A DNA stretch of 64,000 nucleotides from Bacillus albus (GCF_001884185.1 NZ_MAOE01000035.1:372001-436000), one strand, 5' to 3'. Shown: positions 45,456-54,685, counted from the first letter of the stretch. Notes: generated from the sequence alone by a model not told the origin. Numbers and translations are program-made.

Positions 45456-46513
45456 GTACAATTGTTACTATTCCGAGGTCTGTCAGTTGGAAAGGTGATG
45501 CCATTGCAGTATTAAATCAAACAAAGCTACCGCATAGCACAGAATACAAAACATTAACGACGATTGAAGAGGTATGGAAAAGTATTGTCATGCTAGAAGT
45601 AAGAGGAGCACCTGCAATTGGAATTGTAGCTGCATTTGGCTTGGCGCTTGCGTCAAAAAAATATACTACTTTACATATTGAAGAATTTCAAAAGAAGTTT
45701 AATAGAGATTGTAATTATTTAGGGACGTCACGCCCGACAGCAGTTAATTTATTTTGGGCAATCGATCGCATGAGAGAATCGATTCGAGAAATTACTACAA
45801 TAAAAGAAGCACAAAAAATATTAGAAGAAGAAGCGCTTCGCATTCAACAAGAAGATGAAGCGGTATGCCGGAGTATTGGAGAACATGCGTTATCATGTTT
45901 TAAAGACGGTGATAACATTTTAACAATTTGTAACGCTGGCAGTATCGCAACTGCTAGATATGGTACTGCATTAGCGCCGTTTTATATTGGGAAAGAAAAA
46001 GGTGTACGGTTACATGCGTATGCGTGTGAAACGAGACCGGTTTTACAAGGCGGGCGTTTAACGACTTGGGAATTGAAACAGGTAAATATTGATGTAACAC
46101 TTATTACAGATAATGCGGCAGCGCATGCTATTCAAACGAAGGAAATCAACGCGATTATTGTAGGTGCGGACCGAATTGTCGCAAATGGAGATACGGCAAA
46201 TAAAATCGGAACAATGAATTTAGCTATATTAGCAAAATATTTCGATATCCCGTTCTACGTTGCAGCTCCGCTATCGACATTTGATATTACGAAACAAACA
46301 GGCGTTGAAATAGTTATTGAAGAAAGAGACGAAACAGAAGTTACGAAAATTTTTGGAAAACAAGTGGCACCAATTGGAACAGATGTTTATAATCCTGCAT
46401 TTGACGTAACACCAAACGAATTAATTACAGGTATTATTACCGAGAAAGGTATTATACGAGGAGATTATGAACAGGAAATTGCATCATTATTTGAAAGACA
46501 AGCTAATACATAA
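45452..46513 (+). CDS. mtnA: Methylthioribose-1-phosphate isomerase
   Basis: A 353-residue enzyme of the eIF2B-like isomerase family. Notable motifs are [20 protein letters not shown] near residue 45, [16 protein letters not shown] near 155 and [19 protein letters not shown] near 235, which hold the catalytic Cys and Asp. It isomerises methylthioribose-1-P to methylthioribulose-1-P, the substrate of MtnB across the locus. Confidence 0.96.
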   Translation: MSTIVTIPRSVSWKGDAIAVLNQTKLPHSTEYKTLTTIEEVWKSIVMLEVRGAPAIGIVAAFGLALASKKYTTLHIEEFQKKFNRDCNYLGTSRPTAVNLFWAIDRMRESIREITTIKEAQKILEEEALRIQQEDEAVCRSIGEHALSCFKDGDNILTICNAGSIATARYGTALAPFYIGKEKGVRLHAYACETRPVLQGGRLTTWELKQVNIDVTLITDNAAAHAIQTKEINAIIVGADRIVANGDTANKIGTMNLAILAKYFDIPFYVAAPLSTFDITKQTGVEIVIEERDETEVTKIFGKQVAPIGTDVYNPAFDVTPNELITGIITEKGIIRGDYEQEIASLFERQANT

Positions 46514-46526
46514 TAGCTTGTTCTTT
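46498..46526 (+). terminator. Terminator after mtnA
   Basis: ACAAGCTA (46498-46505) pairs with TAGCTTGT (46514-46521) across the stop codon, followed by a short T-rich tail. It is a weak candidate. Confidence 0.5.
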
Positions 46527-46579
46527 ATGCCTAAATGTTTTCTTTTCTCTTATTTATATAATGAAAGGAGGAGAGAAAG

Positions 46580-46717
46580 ATGGAAGAGTGGATCAGGATG
46601 GTAGGTAATGTAGGGTTTCCGATTGTTGTAACATTATATTTACTCCACCGTATTGAAAGTAAATTAGATGGGGTAATTGTTGCAATCGAGAAACTCCCTA
46701 AACAATTACTAAAGTAG
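46580..46717 (+). CDS. YvrJ-family small protein (45 aa)
   Basis: The product (start MEEWIRMVGNVGFPIVVTLY) has one hydrophobic helix followed by the conserved HRIESKLDGVIVAIEKLP tail of YvrJ-family proteins. AAAGGAGGAGAG precedes the ATG. In B. subtilis YvrJ belongs to a sigma-O-type region; the exact role is unknown. It is a stand-alone gene between two terminators. Confidence 0.88.
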   Translation: MEEWIRMVGNVGFPIVVTLYLLHRIESKLDGVIVAIEKLPKQLLK

Positions 46718-46732
46718 GAAGATCCTCGCAAT

Positions 46733-46773
46733 AAAAAATAAAGTTTGCTCTTCGTGAGCAAACTTTATTTTTT
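46733..46773. terminator. Bidirectional terminator
   Basis: A perfect stem: ATAAAGTTTGCTC (to 46750) and GAGCAAACTTTAT (from 46756) with a TTCGT loop and A/T flanks. It serves yvrJ on plus and bdh on minus. Confidence 0.88.
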
Positions 46774-47548
46774 ATTGAGCAGTATAACCACCATCGATAA
46801 CGACAGCTTGACCAGTTATACCTTTCGCTTTTTCGCTCGCTAAAAATATAGCATAATCCGCGATTTCTTGTACTTGTAATAAGCGTTTTTGTGGTACAAG
46901 TGGATAAATGACATCCTCTAACACATTTTCAAGTGGTACATTTCGTGTCGTAGCTAAATCTTGTAGTTGATTACGTACAAGAGGAGTATCGACATAACCA
47001 GGACAAAGCGCGTTAACGGTAATTCCGTGAGTAGCGCCTTCTAAAGCGGCAACTTTTGTTAATCCAATTACGCCATGTTTCGCACTATTGTAGGCAGATT
47101 TCCCTGCAAATCCAACGAGACCATTAATGGATGCGACATTAATAATACGACCGTACTTTTGCTTTTTCATGATTGGGAAGGCATGCTTTATTGCGATAAA
47201 AGGGGCGATTTGCATAATTTTAATAAGTAATTCGAACTTTTCAGTTGGAAAATCTTCAATTGGTGAAACGTGTTGCATGCCTGCGTTGTTAATTAATATA
47301 TGTAATGAACCGAAATGATTAACTGTTTGAGAAATTGCAGCTGCAATTTCTTCTTCAGATGTAACGTCACATTTTAAACCAATAGCTTGGTAGCCTTCTT
47401 TTTGCAATTGTTCAGCAGCTTCTTTTGCCCGTTCTTCAAGGCGATCGGTAATAACGACTTTTGCACCTTCTTTTGCAAAAGCGTTTCCCATTTCATAACC
47501 AATACCACTTGCAGCGCCTGTTAAAAAAACAACTCGATTTGTAACCAT
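46772..47548 (-). CDS. bdhA: 3-hydroxybutyrate dehydrogenase (SDR)
   Basis: A 258-residue classical SDR. The cofactor motif is TGAASGIGYEMG near residue 9, NNAG is in LINNAGMQHVSP near 87, and the catalytic set is ASINGLVGFAGKSAYNSAKHGV near 140 (YxxxK). It closely follows BdhA-type proteins (MVTNRVVFLTGA). The start at 47548 is favoured because the upstream ATG overlaps the ribosome site AAGGGA. It interconverts 3-hydroxybutyrate and acetoacetate. A thiolase that could supply acetoacetyl-CoA lies 4 kb away. Confidence 0.88.
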   Translation of the reverse strand: MVTNRVVFLTGAASGIGYEMGNAFAKEGAKVVITDRLEERAKEAAEQLQKEGYQAIGLKCDVTSEEEIAAAISQTVNHFGSLHILINNAGMQHVSPIEDFPTEKFELLIKIMQIAPFIAIKHAFPIMKKQKYGRIINVASINGLVGFAGKSAYNSAKHGVIGLTKVAALEGATHGITVNALCPGYVDTPLVRNQLQDLATTRNVPLENVLEDVIYPLVPQKRLLQVQEIADYAIFLASEKAKGITGQAVVIDGGYTAQ

Positions 47549-47643
47549 GATGAAAAACATCCCTTCGTAATAAAGTTCTCATATTGCTCTATTTAGAGAG
47601 TGGATAATAAAAATCCTGCAAAGATTTGGAAAAATATTGTTAG

Positions 47644-47727
47644 CTATCTTGTTTTGCAAAATAGTCTCTGTTATACTATTTTGTAAAGCAAGATACTTAC
47701 GCTTATCTATCTTGTAAAACAAGATAG
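47644..47727 (+). promoter_or_regulatory. padR-HAAS promoter with three palindromic operators
   Basis: Three 21-bp sites of form CTATYTTG-N5-CAARATAG occur at 47644-47664, 47676-47696 and 47707-47727, the last one perfect. The promoter TTGTTT (47649-47654), 17 bp, TATACT (47672-47677) is overlapped by the first two. Centres are 32 and 31 bp apart, three helical turns. PadR autoregulation is the natural reading. Confidence 0.8.
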
Positions 47728-47743
47728 TGGGAGGATTTGAATT

Positions 47744-48076
47744 ATGTCGACAAGTCAAATGCTGAAAGGAATTTTAGAAGGATGCTTACTTGCTATTATT
47801 TCTGAAGGTGAAATATACGGTTATGAAATGAGTGAAAAGCTAGCGAAGTATGGCTTTACAATGGCGAGTGAAGGAAGTATTTATCCGTTATTAATACGAA
47901 TGCAAAAGGAAGGGCTAATAACAAGTGTAATGAAGGAATCTCAATCTGGCCCAAAGCGAAAATATTATACATTAACAGAAAAAGGCGAGGAAGCACTTGA
48001 TGAATTTATGGATCGATGGGAAGCGATGCAAAGTAGTGTAGAGCGTCTACTTGAAGGGAAGGGGCGAAAAAAATAA
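47744..48076 (+). CDS. PadR-family transcriptional regulator
   Basis: A 110-residue winged-helix regulator. MLKGILEGCLLAIISEGEIYGYEMSEKL is the typical PadR N-terminus and EGSIYPLLIRMQKEGLI and GPKRKYYTLTEKG are the recognition helix and wing. It belongs to the short PadR class that senses small molecules. It overlaps the next gene by one base (TAATG) and is thus co-translated with the HAAS-domain membrane proteins it probably controls. Confidence 0.92.
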   Translation: MSTSQMLKGILEGCLLAIISEGEIYGYEMSEKLAKYGFTMASEGSIYPLLIRMQKEGLITSVMKESQSGPKRKYYTLTEKGEEALDEFMDRWEAMQSSVERLLEGKGRKK

Positions 48077-48843
48077 TGCTATCAAGTGAAGCACGAAAGT
48101 TTTTATTAGATATGAGATTATTTTTAACGGCAAAGGGTGTGAAAGAAAACGATATTGAAAATTTTATAGAAGATGCAGAACTTCATTTAATTGAGGGTGA
48201 GAGTGATGGGAAAAGTGTAGAAGATGTTTTTAGAAGCTCACCGAAAGAATATGCAAATGAACTTGTAAAAGTGATGGAAAGAGATAGACAGGAAACGTGG
48301 AAGCAAATTGGTTTTACAGTAATGAATATCGTATCGCTTTGGATTATTGCTTCTATTCTAATAGTGAATAACGGATTATTACAGATGTCACTTATTCAGT
48401 GCGTTGGGTATAGTTTGTCATTGATTTTAGTTGTGATAGGTCCTAATTTTCTACTTCGTAAAATGACTTTTGTAACAAGTTTTTCAAAAACGTGGTTTTC
48501 TATGTGGTTTTTAGTTATGATAGCGCCAATGTTTTTAATGGGAGTTATTACAGTACTAGATGTGATATATCCTACAAAAATGTTTATATTCACTCAAATG
48601 CAAAGTTATTTATTAGCTGGTGGTATTTTTATCATTACAGTAGCGGTAAATATGTATTTTGATGGATGGTTTAAAAACTTATATTTAATTATTCCACTTT
48701 CGATTATGTTACTGTTTAAAACATTTACATCAGAAGATCTCGTGCCAATGTTATTTCAAATTATATGTTTATACGGAAGTTTGTTTATTTTAATCTTCCT
48801 TGAAATTATGATGAAGACGAATAGAAGAGAAGCGGTTAAATGA
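48076..48843 (+). CDS. HAAS-domain membrane protein, copy 1
   Basis: A 255-residue protein. The N-terminal 70 residues form a cytosolic helical HAAS-like domain (ARKFLLDMRLFLTAKGVKEN, then EDAELHLIEGESDGKS and SSPKEYANELVKVM). About six membrane helices follow. HAAS domains are typically coupled to PadR regulators and thought to sense signals at the membrane. It is about 45-50 per cent alike in its domain to the next gene by eye. Confidence 0.78.
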   Translation: MLSSEARKFLLDMRLFLTAKGVKENDIENFIEDAELHLIEGESDGKSVEDVFRSSPKEYANELVKVMERDRQETWKQIGFTVMNIVSLWIIASILIVNNGLLQMSLIQCVGYSLSLILVVIGPNFLLRKMTFVTSFSKTWFSMWFLVMIAPMFLMGVITVLDVIYPTKMFIFTQMQSYLLAGGIFIITVAVNMYFDGWFKNLYLIIPLSIMLLFKTFTSEDLVPMLFQIICLYGSLFILIFLEIMMKTNRREAVK

Positions 48844-48856
48844 GGGAGGGATTACC

Positions 48857-49618
48857 ATGCAAATTTCTAAAGAAGGAGAAAAGTTTTTAATCGATACGAA
48901 AGTGTATTTAATAACAAAAGGAATAAAAGAAGAAGATGTGGACGCCTTTCTAGAAGATGCAGAACTTCATTTAATAGAAGGTGAGAAAGAGGGAAAGACG
49001 GTAAGTGATATATTTGGCGATTCACCAAAAGAATATGCGGAAGAATTAGCGAAAGAGATGGAAAAGGATAAAGGCGGGAGTATAAAGAGTATTCTTGCTA
49101 TGATAATTGGTATTGGCGGGTATTGGATATTAACTCATATTTTATTTAATAATCCAAATCAGCAATTTACACTAACGAATATACAGTTAATTGGCTATCC
49201 TATCGTCTTAATCATTACAATTATTGGAACCATCGTTGCGTTTAGAATGTCTTCTTTTAAAAATAAATTTGTAGAGTTCGGGATTATTTACATAATAGTA
49301 ATGGTTCCCATTCTATTATTAGTATTATTGATGTTTGTTGATAAATGGTACGGTACACCTATTTTGCAATTGTCGACAATGCAAACATATATATTAGCAG
49401 CAAGTATCTTTTTATTACTTTTCGTTGGAGAAGTATATGTCCTTGGTTGGATGGGGGTTTTGGTACTAATTGTTCCTTTAGCGATTATGTTTATATTTAA
49501 AGGATTAGAAGAAAAAAATGTATTTTGGGGAATTGCAAAGATATTACTTATGTATGGAAGTATATATGGATTAATGAGATGGTCTTTAAAAATTGAAGAG
49601 AGAAAAAGAGTAAGTTAG
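48857..49618 (+). CDS. HAAS-domain membrane protein, copy 2
   Basis: A 253-residue paralogue of the preceding gene. The head EKFLIDTKVYLITKGIKEED with EDAELHLIEGEKEGKT and DSPKEYAEELAKEM matches copy 1 position for position, followed by about six hydrophobic helices of more diverged sequence. Likely a tandem duplication with the two products acting together. It lies 13 nt downstream of copy 1. Confidence 0.78.
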   Translation: MQISKEGEKFLIDTKVYLITKGIKEEDVDAFLEDAELHLIEGEKEGKTVSDIFGDSPKEYAEELAKEMEKDKGGSIKSILAMIIGIGGYWILTHILFNNPNQQFTLTNIQLIGYPIVLIITIIGTIVAFRMSSFKNKFVEFGIIYIIVMVPILLLVLLMFVDKWYGTPILQLSTMQTYILAASIFLLLFVGEVYVLGWMGVLVLIVPLAIMFIFKGLEEKNVFWGIAKILLMYGSIYGLMRWSLKIEERKRVS

Positions 49619-49669
49619 TTTTATATTACTAGTGAACGAACTGGATTTTTTATTAAGGGGGGAACAAAC

Positions 49670-49969
49670 ATGCAAAGTAAATTTCTAGGTATATTGTCTA
49701 CTATATTTTTAGGTTTAACGATTTTGGGGCTATATAATACCTTTTCGAAAAAGGTACACGATGATTATTTCGATACTTTATTAGATGACACATCGGGTTA
49801 TGTTTTGTTCTCCGGTTTAATAGGAAAAGGGCTGCTCTGGATATGCAAAAAATTATTTCCAAAGAAATATTATATAGGGATTTTTAGAGGGATTACGTTT
49901 ATATTTAGTTGCTTATTTTTATTTCTAGCAGCCGGGCTTTGGTTTATGGATTGGAATAAGTTGTTTTAA
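49670..49969 (+). CDS. Small membrane protein downstream of the HAAS genes (99 aa)
   Basis: A product with two to three hydrophobic segments (FLGILSTIFLGLTILGLY, YVLFSGLIGKGLLWI and GITFIFSCLFLFLAAGLWFM). TTAAGGGGGGAAC before the ATG is a strong ribosome site. It lies 51 bp after HAAS copy 2 and before a terminator, so it may be the fourth gene of the operon. No family recognised. Confidence 0.65.
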   Translation: MQSKFLGILSTIFLGLTILGLYNTFSKKVHDDYFDTLLDDTSGYVLFSGLIGKGLLWICKKLFPKKYYIGIFRGITFIFSCLFLFLAAGLWFMDWNKLF

Positions 49970-49997
49970 ACAGTAACAAGATTGTTACTGTTTTTTT
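49968..49997. terminator. Bidirectional terminator after the PadR-HAAS operon
   Basis: AAACAGTAACAA (49968-49979) pairs with TTGTTACTGTTT (49982-49993) and runs into Ts. The minus gene ends within it. Confidence 0.82.
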
Positions 49998-50602
49998 CTT
50001 TGTAATAAAGAACTTTGTAAAGAGAGTGCTTTTTGTTCGTTTGTTAATAGGGATTGAATATGGACATTTTCAGGACGAGGTACGATAGGATACATAAGAT
50101 TTGTTGGAGAAGGATGGTGCTCTGAGCCAGTTGGGGAATGAGGATCTGCGTGAGTAAGTTTTCCGTGAACACGTCTTGTAAATAAAATATGACCTATTTC
50201 GTGAGCGAGCGTATATATATTTTTCATAGGAGCAGCTGAATTTGTTAACACGATATAACCAGTAAGTTGCTGTTGTTTTGCTAAAGAGTAAGCACAGGCA
50301 ATTACTGCTGTTTCTTTGAAATAATTACTGCCAATATAACAAATGTAAAGATCGCATTCAGGAGCTTCATTTACACACGTTTGGAAAAAGGATGCTAATT
50401 TTTCCTGACTTTGAATAGAGTTTTTATAACTAATTTCACGGTCAGAAAAACGAAAAAGTTCATTTAAAATAATTACTTCTTTAATTTGAAATGTAATGGG
50501 GTGCCAAATTGACTCTGCAACTGCTAAATCTTTTGCGATACGGTCATCAGAAATGTTGGCGCCTGGAGTAATGCAAATACATATATTGACGTATGGATCC
50601 AT
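49985..50602 (-). CDS. Putative zincin metallopeptidase
   Basis: A 205-residue cytosolic-looking protein with no signal peptide. YTLAHEIGHILFTRRVHG holds an HExxH motif, followed about 25 residues later by PTNLMYPIV, which looks like a metzincin Met-turn. The stretch between (THADPHSPTGSEHHPS) has several candidate third ligands. The start at 50602 (MDPYVNICICITPG) follows GAGGTG. Function is not known. The unusual HExxH spacing is described in findings. Confidence 0.65.
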   Translation of the reverse strand: MDPYVNICICITPGANISDDRIAKDLAVAESIWHPITFQIKEVIILNELFRFSDREISYKNSIQSQEKLASFFQTCVNEAPECDLYICYIGSNYFKETAVIACAYSLAKQQQLTGYIVLTNSAAPMKNIYTLAHEIGHILFTRRVHGKLTHADPHSPTGSEHHPSPTNLMYPIVPRPENVHIQSLLTNEQKALSLQSSLLQRKKQ

Positions 50603-50762
50603 AAGGAACACCTCAACTGAAAAAATTCTTCCTATAATATATGTTGAGAAAAGACCCTATGTATGGATAAAAGCCTTGTTTATTACAAGTCGAAAAAATT
50701 TCATAGTTCTTTAACGTAGTGTGATCATCTTTTTGATATAGTAAAGAAAAGGGGGAGAATAT

Positions 50763-51056
50763 ATGTATACATTAAAAATCGTTTCAGACAGAGAAGCTCT
50801 TTATCAATTTGCAAGTTATGTAAGCGTGGTACAAGGGGTTGAAGATGTATATGTTGAGGTGGGAGAACCTTTATATGAACATCCGTTGATGAAATTTTAT
50901 GTACATATTAAGCTGGAAGAAACATATGAGCAACAGAAAGCGTTACAAGAAATAGCAAGATTAATAGAATTAGGGCGATTTACATATGTCCATTATCGTA
51001 ATGATGAAATTGAAGAAGCTTTTGAAGTTGTAAAATATGAAAGTTTTAAGAAATAG
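50763..51056 (+). CDS. Unknown 97-residue acidic protein
   Basis: The product (start MYTLKIVSDREALYQFASYV) is acidic with mixed strand and helix character (VYVEVGEPLYEH, FYVHIKLEETYEQQKALQE). AAAGGGGGAGAAT lies upstream. It is soluble and without recognised motifs. A Nudix gene follows. Confidence 0.7.
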   Translation: MYTLKIVSDREALYQFASYVSVVQGVEDVYVEVGEPLYEHPLMKFYVHIKLEETYEQQKALQEIARLIELGRFTYVHYRNDEIEEAFEVVKYESFKK

Positions 51057-51166
51057 AAATGGGAAAAAGGAGGCGAAAGCTTCCTTTTTTTTCTTGGAAA
51101 TTACATCAACAAAAGGAGAAAAATTTTGTTATGATAAGGGAGGGTGAGGAAAGGAGAGTTTACATA

Positions 51167-51616
51167 TTGGGGTATATTGAAGAGTTACGCAAAGTCGTTG
51201 GGACAAGGCCACTTATTCTCGTTGGGTCAGCAGTCATTATATTAAATGATCATCAAGAAGTATTGCTTCAATATCGTTCAGATACATATGATTGGGGTGT
51301 ACCTGGCGGCGCGATGGAACTAGGAGAAACGACGGAAGAAACTGCTCGCCGAGAATTATTCGAAGAGACGGGGTTACAAGCAAAAATTATGCAATTTCTT
51401 GGTGTCCTTTCAGGAAAAGAAGTATATTTCCGTTATCCTAATGGGGATGAAATTTTTAATGTCATTCATCTGTATCAGGGGCATCATGTAAGTGGAGAAT
51501 TAAGGCTTGATCATGAGGGATTGAAGCTTCAATATTTTCCGGTAGACAAGTTACCAAAATTGAATGAAACGACAGAGAAAATTTTAAAAAAATTTTTATA
51601 TGCATTAACAGAATAG
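51167..51616 (+). CDS. Nudix hydrolase
   Basis: A 149-residue protein with a full Nudix box, GGAMELGETTEETARRELFEETGL (GX5EX7REUXEEXGU), near residue 52, preceded by the strand VGSAVIILNDHQEVLLQ. It hydrolyses a nucleoside diphosphate linked to another moiety. I choose the TTG at 51167 because AAAGGAGA lies 9 nt upstream and homologues typically begin GYIxELRKxVGTRP. The longer frame to 51059 adds a basic stretch unlike this family. Confidence 0.87.
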   Translation: MGYIEELRKVVGTRPLILVGSAVIILNDHQEVLLQYRSDTYDWGVPGGAMELGETTEETARRELFEETGLQAKIMQFLGVLSGKEVYFRYPNGDEIFNVIHLYQGHHVSGELRLDHEGLKLQYFPVDKLPKLNETTEKILKKFLYALTE

Positions 51617-51638
51617 AAGGGTAATTCCTTCTATTTTT
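51613..51638 (+). terminator. Terminator after the Nudix gene
   Basis: ATAGAAGG (51613-51620) pairs with CCTTCTAT (51627-51634), followed by TTTT. Confidence 0.7.
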
Positions 51639-51653
51639 ATTATATTAAATATT

Positions 51654-51682
51654 TTGATTTTTTAGTATGTTTATAGTATGAT
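51654..51682 (+). promoter_or_regulatory. Putative thiolase promoter
   Basis: TTGATT (51654-51659), 17 bp, TATGAT (51677-51682), about 75 bp before the thiolase start. Confidence 0.5.
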
Positions 51683-51755
51683 AGTTATAGATATACATCT
51701 TATGGAATTTCACCTAAAAACTGACTAGGGTACATAAGAGAGGGGCAAGTGCAAA

Positions 51756-52931
51756 ATGCATAATGTTGTTATTACAGCTGCAGTTCGTTCGCCAATTGGA
51801 ACTTTTGGGGGAGCGCTAAAAAATGTAACGCCAGTAGAATTAGCTGTTCCTGTACTTCAGGAAGCTGTAAAACGAGGCGGGGTAGAACCACACGAAGTTG
51901 ATGAAGTGATTTTAGGTCATTGTATTCAAAGAACTGATGAAGCAAATACGGCAAGAACAGCTGCATTAGCGGCAGGATTTCCTGACACAGTTACAGGATA
52001 TACAATCCAACGCCAATGTTCTTCAGGTATGCAAGCAATTATGTCAGCTGCAATGCAAATTCAATTAGGTGTAAGTGATGTTGTAATTGCAGGTGGAGTA
52101 GAAGCGATGAGTTCAAGCCCTTATGCATTGAAACAACACCGCTGGGGACAACGTCTACAGCACGGAGAAATTCGTGATACGGTGTGGGAAGTGTTAGAAG
52201 ATCCGATTCATCATATTATGATGGGGGAAACAGCGGAAAATTTAGTTGAACAATATGAAATTACAAGAGAGGAACAAGATGAAGTTGCTCTTCGCAGTCA
52301 TACATTGGCACTGAAGGCAATTGAGTCTGGATACTTTGACGATCAAATTGTTCCTATTACAATAAAAGAACGTAGAAAAGAAGTAGTATTTTCAAAGGAT
52401 GAACATCCACGTGCTGATATTACAGCAGAAAAATTAGCTGGATTAAAACCAGCTTTCCGTAAAGGCGGTTCAGTAACTGCAGGTAATGCATCTGGCCTGA
52501 ATGACGGAAGCGCGGTTCTAGTATTAATGAGCGAAGAAAAAGCGAAAGAAAAAGGCTTACAACCGTTAGCTAGAATTGTTGGATATTCAGTAGCTGGAGT
52601 AGACCCAAAAATTATGGGTATTGGACCAGCGCCAGCAATTCGTAAAGGATTAGAAAAAGTAGATTGGTCATTAGAAGATGCGGATTTACTGGAAATTAAT
52701 GAAGCTTTTGCTGCGCAATACTTAGCTGTAGAGAAAGAACTAGGTTTAGATCGTGAAAAAGTGAATGTAAACGGTAGTGGTGTAGGACTTGGGCATCCAA
52801 TCGGTTGTACAGGAGCTCGTATTACTGTAAGTTTAATTCATGAATTGAAGAGACGCGGGTTAGAAAAAGGAATTGCCTCTCTATGCGTCGGCGGCGGTAT
52901 TGGGGTAGCACTATTTATAGAAGCACTATAA
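51756..52931 (+). CDS. Acetyl-CoA C-acetyltransferase (thiolase)
   Basis: A 391-residue thiolase. The acyl-accepting Cys is in [14 protein letters not shown] near residue 88, the His in [16 protein letters not shown] near 349 and the second Cys in [13 protein letters not shown] near 380. It condenses two acetyl-CoA units or cleaves acetoacetyl-CoA. It is monocistronic with its own promoter and terminator. Bdh at 46772 might use the acetoacetate branch, but no CoA transferase is nearby. Confidence 0.93.
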   Translation: MHNVVITAAVRSPIGTFGGALKNVTPVELAVPVLQEAVKRGGVEPHEVDEVILGHCIQRTDEANTARTAALAAGFPDTVTGYTIQRQCSSGMQAIMSAAMQIQLGVSDVVIAGGVEAMSSSPYALKQHRWGQRLQHGEIRDTVWEVLEDPIHHIMMGETAENLVEQYEITREEQDEVALRSHTLALKAIESGYFDDQIVPITIKERRKEVVFSKDEHPRADITAEKLAGLKPAFRKGGSVTAGNASGLNDGSAVLVLMSEEKAKEKGLQPLARIVGYSVAGVDPKIMGIGPAPAIRKGLEKVDWSLEDADLLEINEAFAAQYLAVEKELGLDREKVNVNGSGVGLGHPIGCTGARITVSLIHELKRRGLEKGIASLCVGGGIGVALFIEAL

Positions 52932-52960
52932 AAAGAAGCAGCAATCGCTGCTTCTTTTTT
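52931..52960 (+). terminator. Terminator after the thiolase gene
   Basis: AGAAGCAGC pairs with GCTGCTTCT around an AATC loop, with flanking A- and T-runs. Confidence 0.87.
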
Positions 52961-53016
52961 TAACGAATTTACCGAAAGAATTCTTCTTCCTCAAGCCTTG
53001 CTGAATAGTGAATAGT

Positions 53017-53742
53017 TCACGAATCAAATAAATGATGAAATAATCGATCACGATTTTCAAAGAAAAGTTTTGTCGTTTGGTAATGCTCAGTTTCTTCTAA
53101 GGCGGATTCGTGAATTCCTTCTTGTGTTAAAGCGTATATAGTGGATTCAGGGTAAGCCATTAAAATAGGAGAATGCGTCGCGATAACAAATTGTGAACCT
53201 TGTTCCGCTAGTTCATGCATTCGAATAAGCATGGAAAGTTGTCTCATTGGTGATAAAGCTGCCTCAGGCTCATCTAAAATGTATAAACCTTGTCCTGAAA
53301 AACGATTCATAAATAATGAAAAGAATGATTCACCATGGGATTGTTCGTGAAGTGAAACACCGCCATAAGATTTTATAGCATCTATTTCATCAATATAAGA
53401 AGCAACGTTATAAAATGATTCAGCACGAAGAAAGAAACCGTCGTTTGGTGTATTGAAACTTTTGGAAATTCGAAGGTATTCATGTAAAGATGAATGTGAA
53501 TCGTTTGTACTAAAGCGGAAGTTTTTCGTTCCACCTTCTGCGTTAAAACCTAAAGCAATTGCAATTGCTTCGAGTAATGTTGATTTACCCGTTCCATTTT
53601 CTCCAATAATGAATGTTACATTTGGGTGGAAAGCTAATGATTGTAATGTTCGGATAGCAGGTAGACAGTAAGGATATGCGGAAAAACTAGGGATATTTTC
53701 TTTTTTTAATGTGACATTTTTTAAAAAGGGTACGTCAATCAA
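53017..53742 (-). CDS. AAA/ABC-type ATPase (putative endonuclease-like OLD fold fragment absent)
   Basis: A 241-residue stand-alone nucleotide-binding domain. Walker A is FIIGENGTGKSTLLEAIAIALG near residue 40, an ABC-like signature is in EQSHGESFFSLF near 133, Walker B is LYILDEPEAALSP near 153 and the switch His in FVIATHSPILM near 185. It resembles the ABC-ATPase class of SMC/RecF-like and OLD-type proteins but has no nuclease domain. Substrate or partner is unknown. A 214-bp spacer with no gene separates it from the next gene. Confidence 0.82.
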   Translation of the reverse strand: MIDVPFLKNVTLKKENIPSFSAYPYCLPAIRTLQSLAFHPNVTFIIGENGTGKSTLLEAIAIALGFNAEGGTKNFRFSTNDSHSSLHEYLRISKSFNTPNDGFFLRAESFYNVASYIDEIDAIKSYGGVSLHEQSHGESFFSLFMNRFSGQGLYILDEPEAALSPMRQLSMLIRMHELAEQGSQFVIATHSPILMAYPESTIYALTQEGIHESALEETEHYQTTKLFFENRDRLFHHLFDS

Positions 53743-53956
53743 TATATAAACCTCAATTCATAACGGATTTTGATTCTAAAAAAGTAGCAAATACCATTGT
53801 TAATGGCACATGAGTCCTTCTTATTTTCTGAATATTTCATGTGGATTATATCATTTAAACTATCATATTCCAATGTGAAAATAAATATTGCATGGAGATT
53901 ATTCATGTCGTTATGATAGTATGTAATCTATTGTAATTATAAAAAGGAGTCAAAAC

Positions 53957-54685
53957 ATGCCATTTACATTTGCGCATCCAGCAGCAGTCCTTCCTTTTGT
54001 GAAAAAGCAGTCCAAATATATTTCAGTAACGGCTCTTATATTAGGGAGTATGGCGCCTGATTTTGAATATTTTTTACACTTTAGAACGTATGGTGTTATT
54101 GGGCATACATGGCTTGGGTTCTTGTATTTAAATTTACCACTTGTATTTCTGCTCGCATATATGTATCATTACATTTTAAAAAAGCCGTTTATAACACATT
54201 TACCTAAACCGTTTGCTGGCTACTATACATATGCAGTAGATAAGAGGTGGGGGCTTCATACATGGAAGGATTCCTTTGTATTTTGCTACTCTGCTTTATT
54301 TGGTATGCTCACGCATGTCGTTTGGGATGCGTTTACTCATAATACGGGCTACTTCGTTATAAAAATACCATTTTTACAAAGAGAATTTCATAGTATTCCA
54401 GTGTATAAATATATGCAACACGGGAGTACATGTATTGGTTTATTATTACTATTGTACGTACTATGGAAGTATAAAGATGAAACAGGGAAAGATATTATGA
54501 TAGCTTCAGAAAAAAGGAAGTATTGGATTTCGGCAATCATTGTGGCAGCTTTTATATTTGTCATTCACGCGTTCGCAGATCCCTATTTTCATATTTTCCA
54601 AATAGGGGGTATAATAGTATCTGGACTGACAAGTTCGTTTTGTGGACTTCTCATTGTTTCTATAGTTTACAAAGCAAAGGACTAA
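53957..54685 (+). CDS. DUF4184 membrane protein
   Basis: A 242-residue protein with about five to six hydrophobic segments. PFTFAHPAAVLPF at the start, GSMAPDFEYFLHF near residue 33 and HVVWDAFTHNTGYF near 121 are characteristic of DUF4184. The conserved Asp and His residues suggest metal binding and possible phospholipase-like relationship, but no activity is known. AAAAAGGAG lies before the ATG. Confidence 0.85.
   Translation: MPFTFAHPAAVLPFVKKQSKYISVTALILGSMAPDFEYFLHFRTYGVIGHTWLGFLYLNLPLVFLLAYMYHYILKKPFITHLPKPFAGYYTYAVDKRWGLHTWKDSFVFCYSALFGMLTHVVWDAFTHNTGYFVIKIPFLQREFHSIPVYKYMQHGSTCIGLLLLLYVLWKYKDETGKDIMIASEKRKYWISAIIVAAFIFVIHAFADPYFHIFQIGGIIVSGLTSSFCGLLIVSIVYKAKD

Noticed and set aside
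51059..51166. Long N-terminal extension of the Nudix protein
   Set aside because: The extension is basic and repetitive; family members start near the TTG at 51167.
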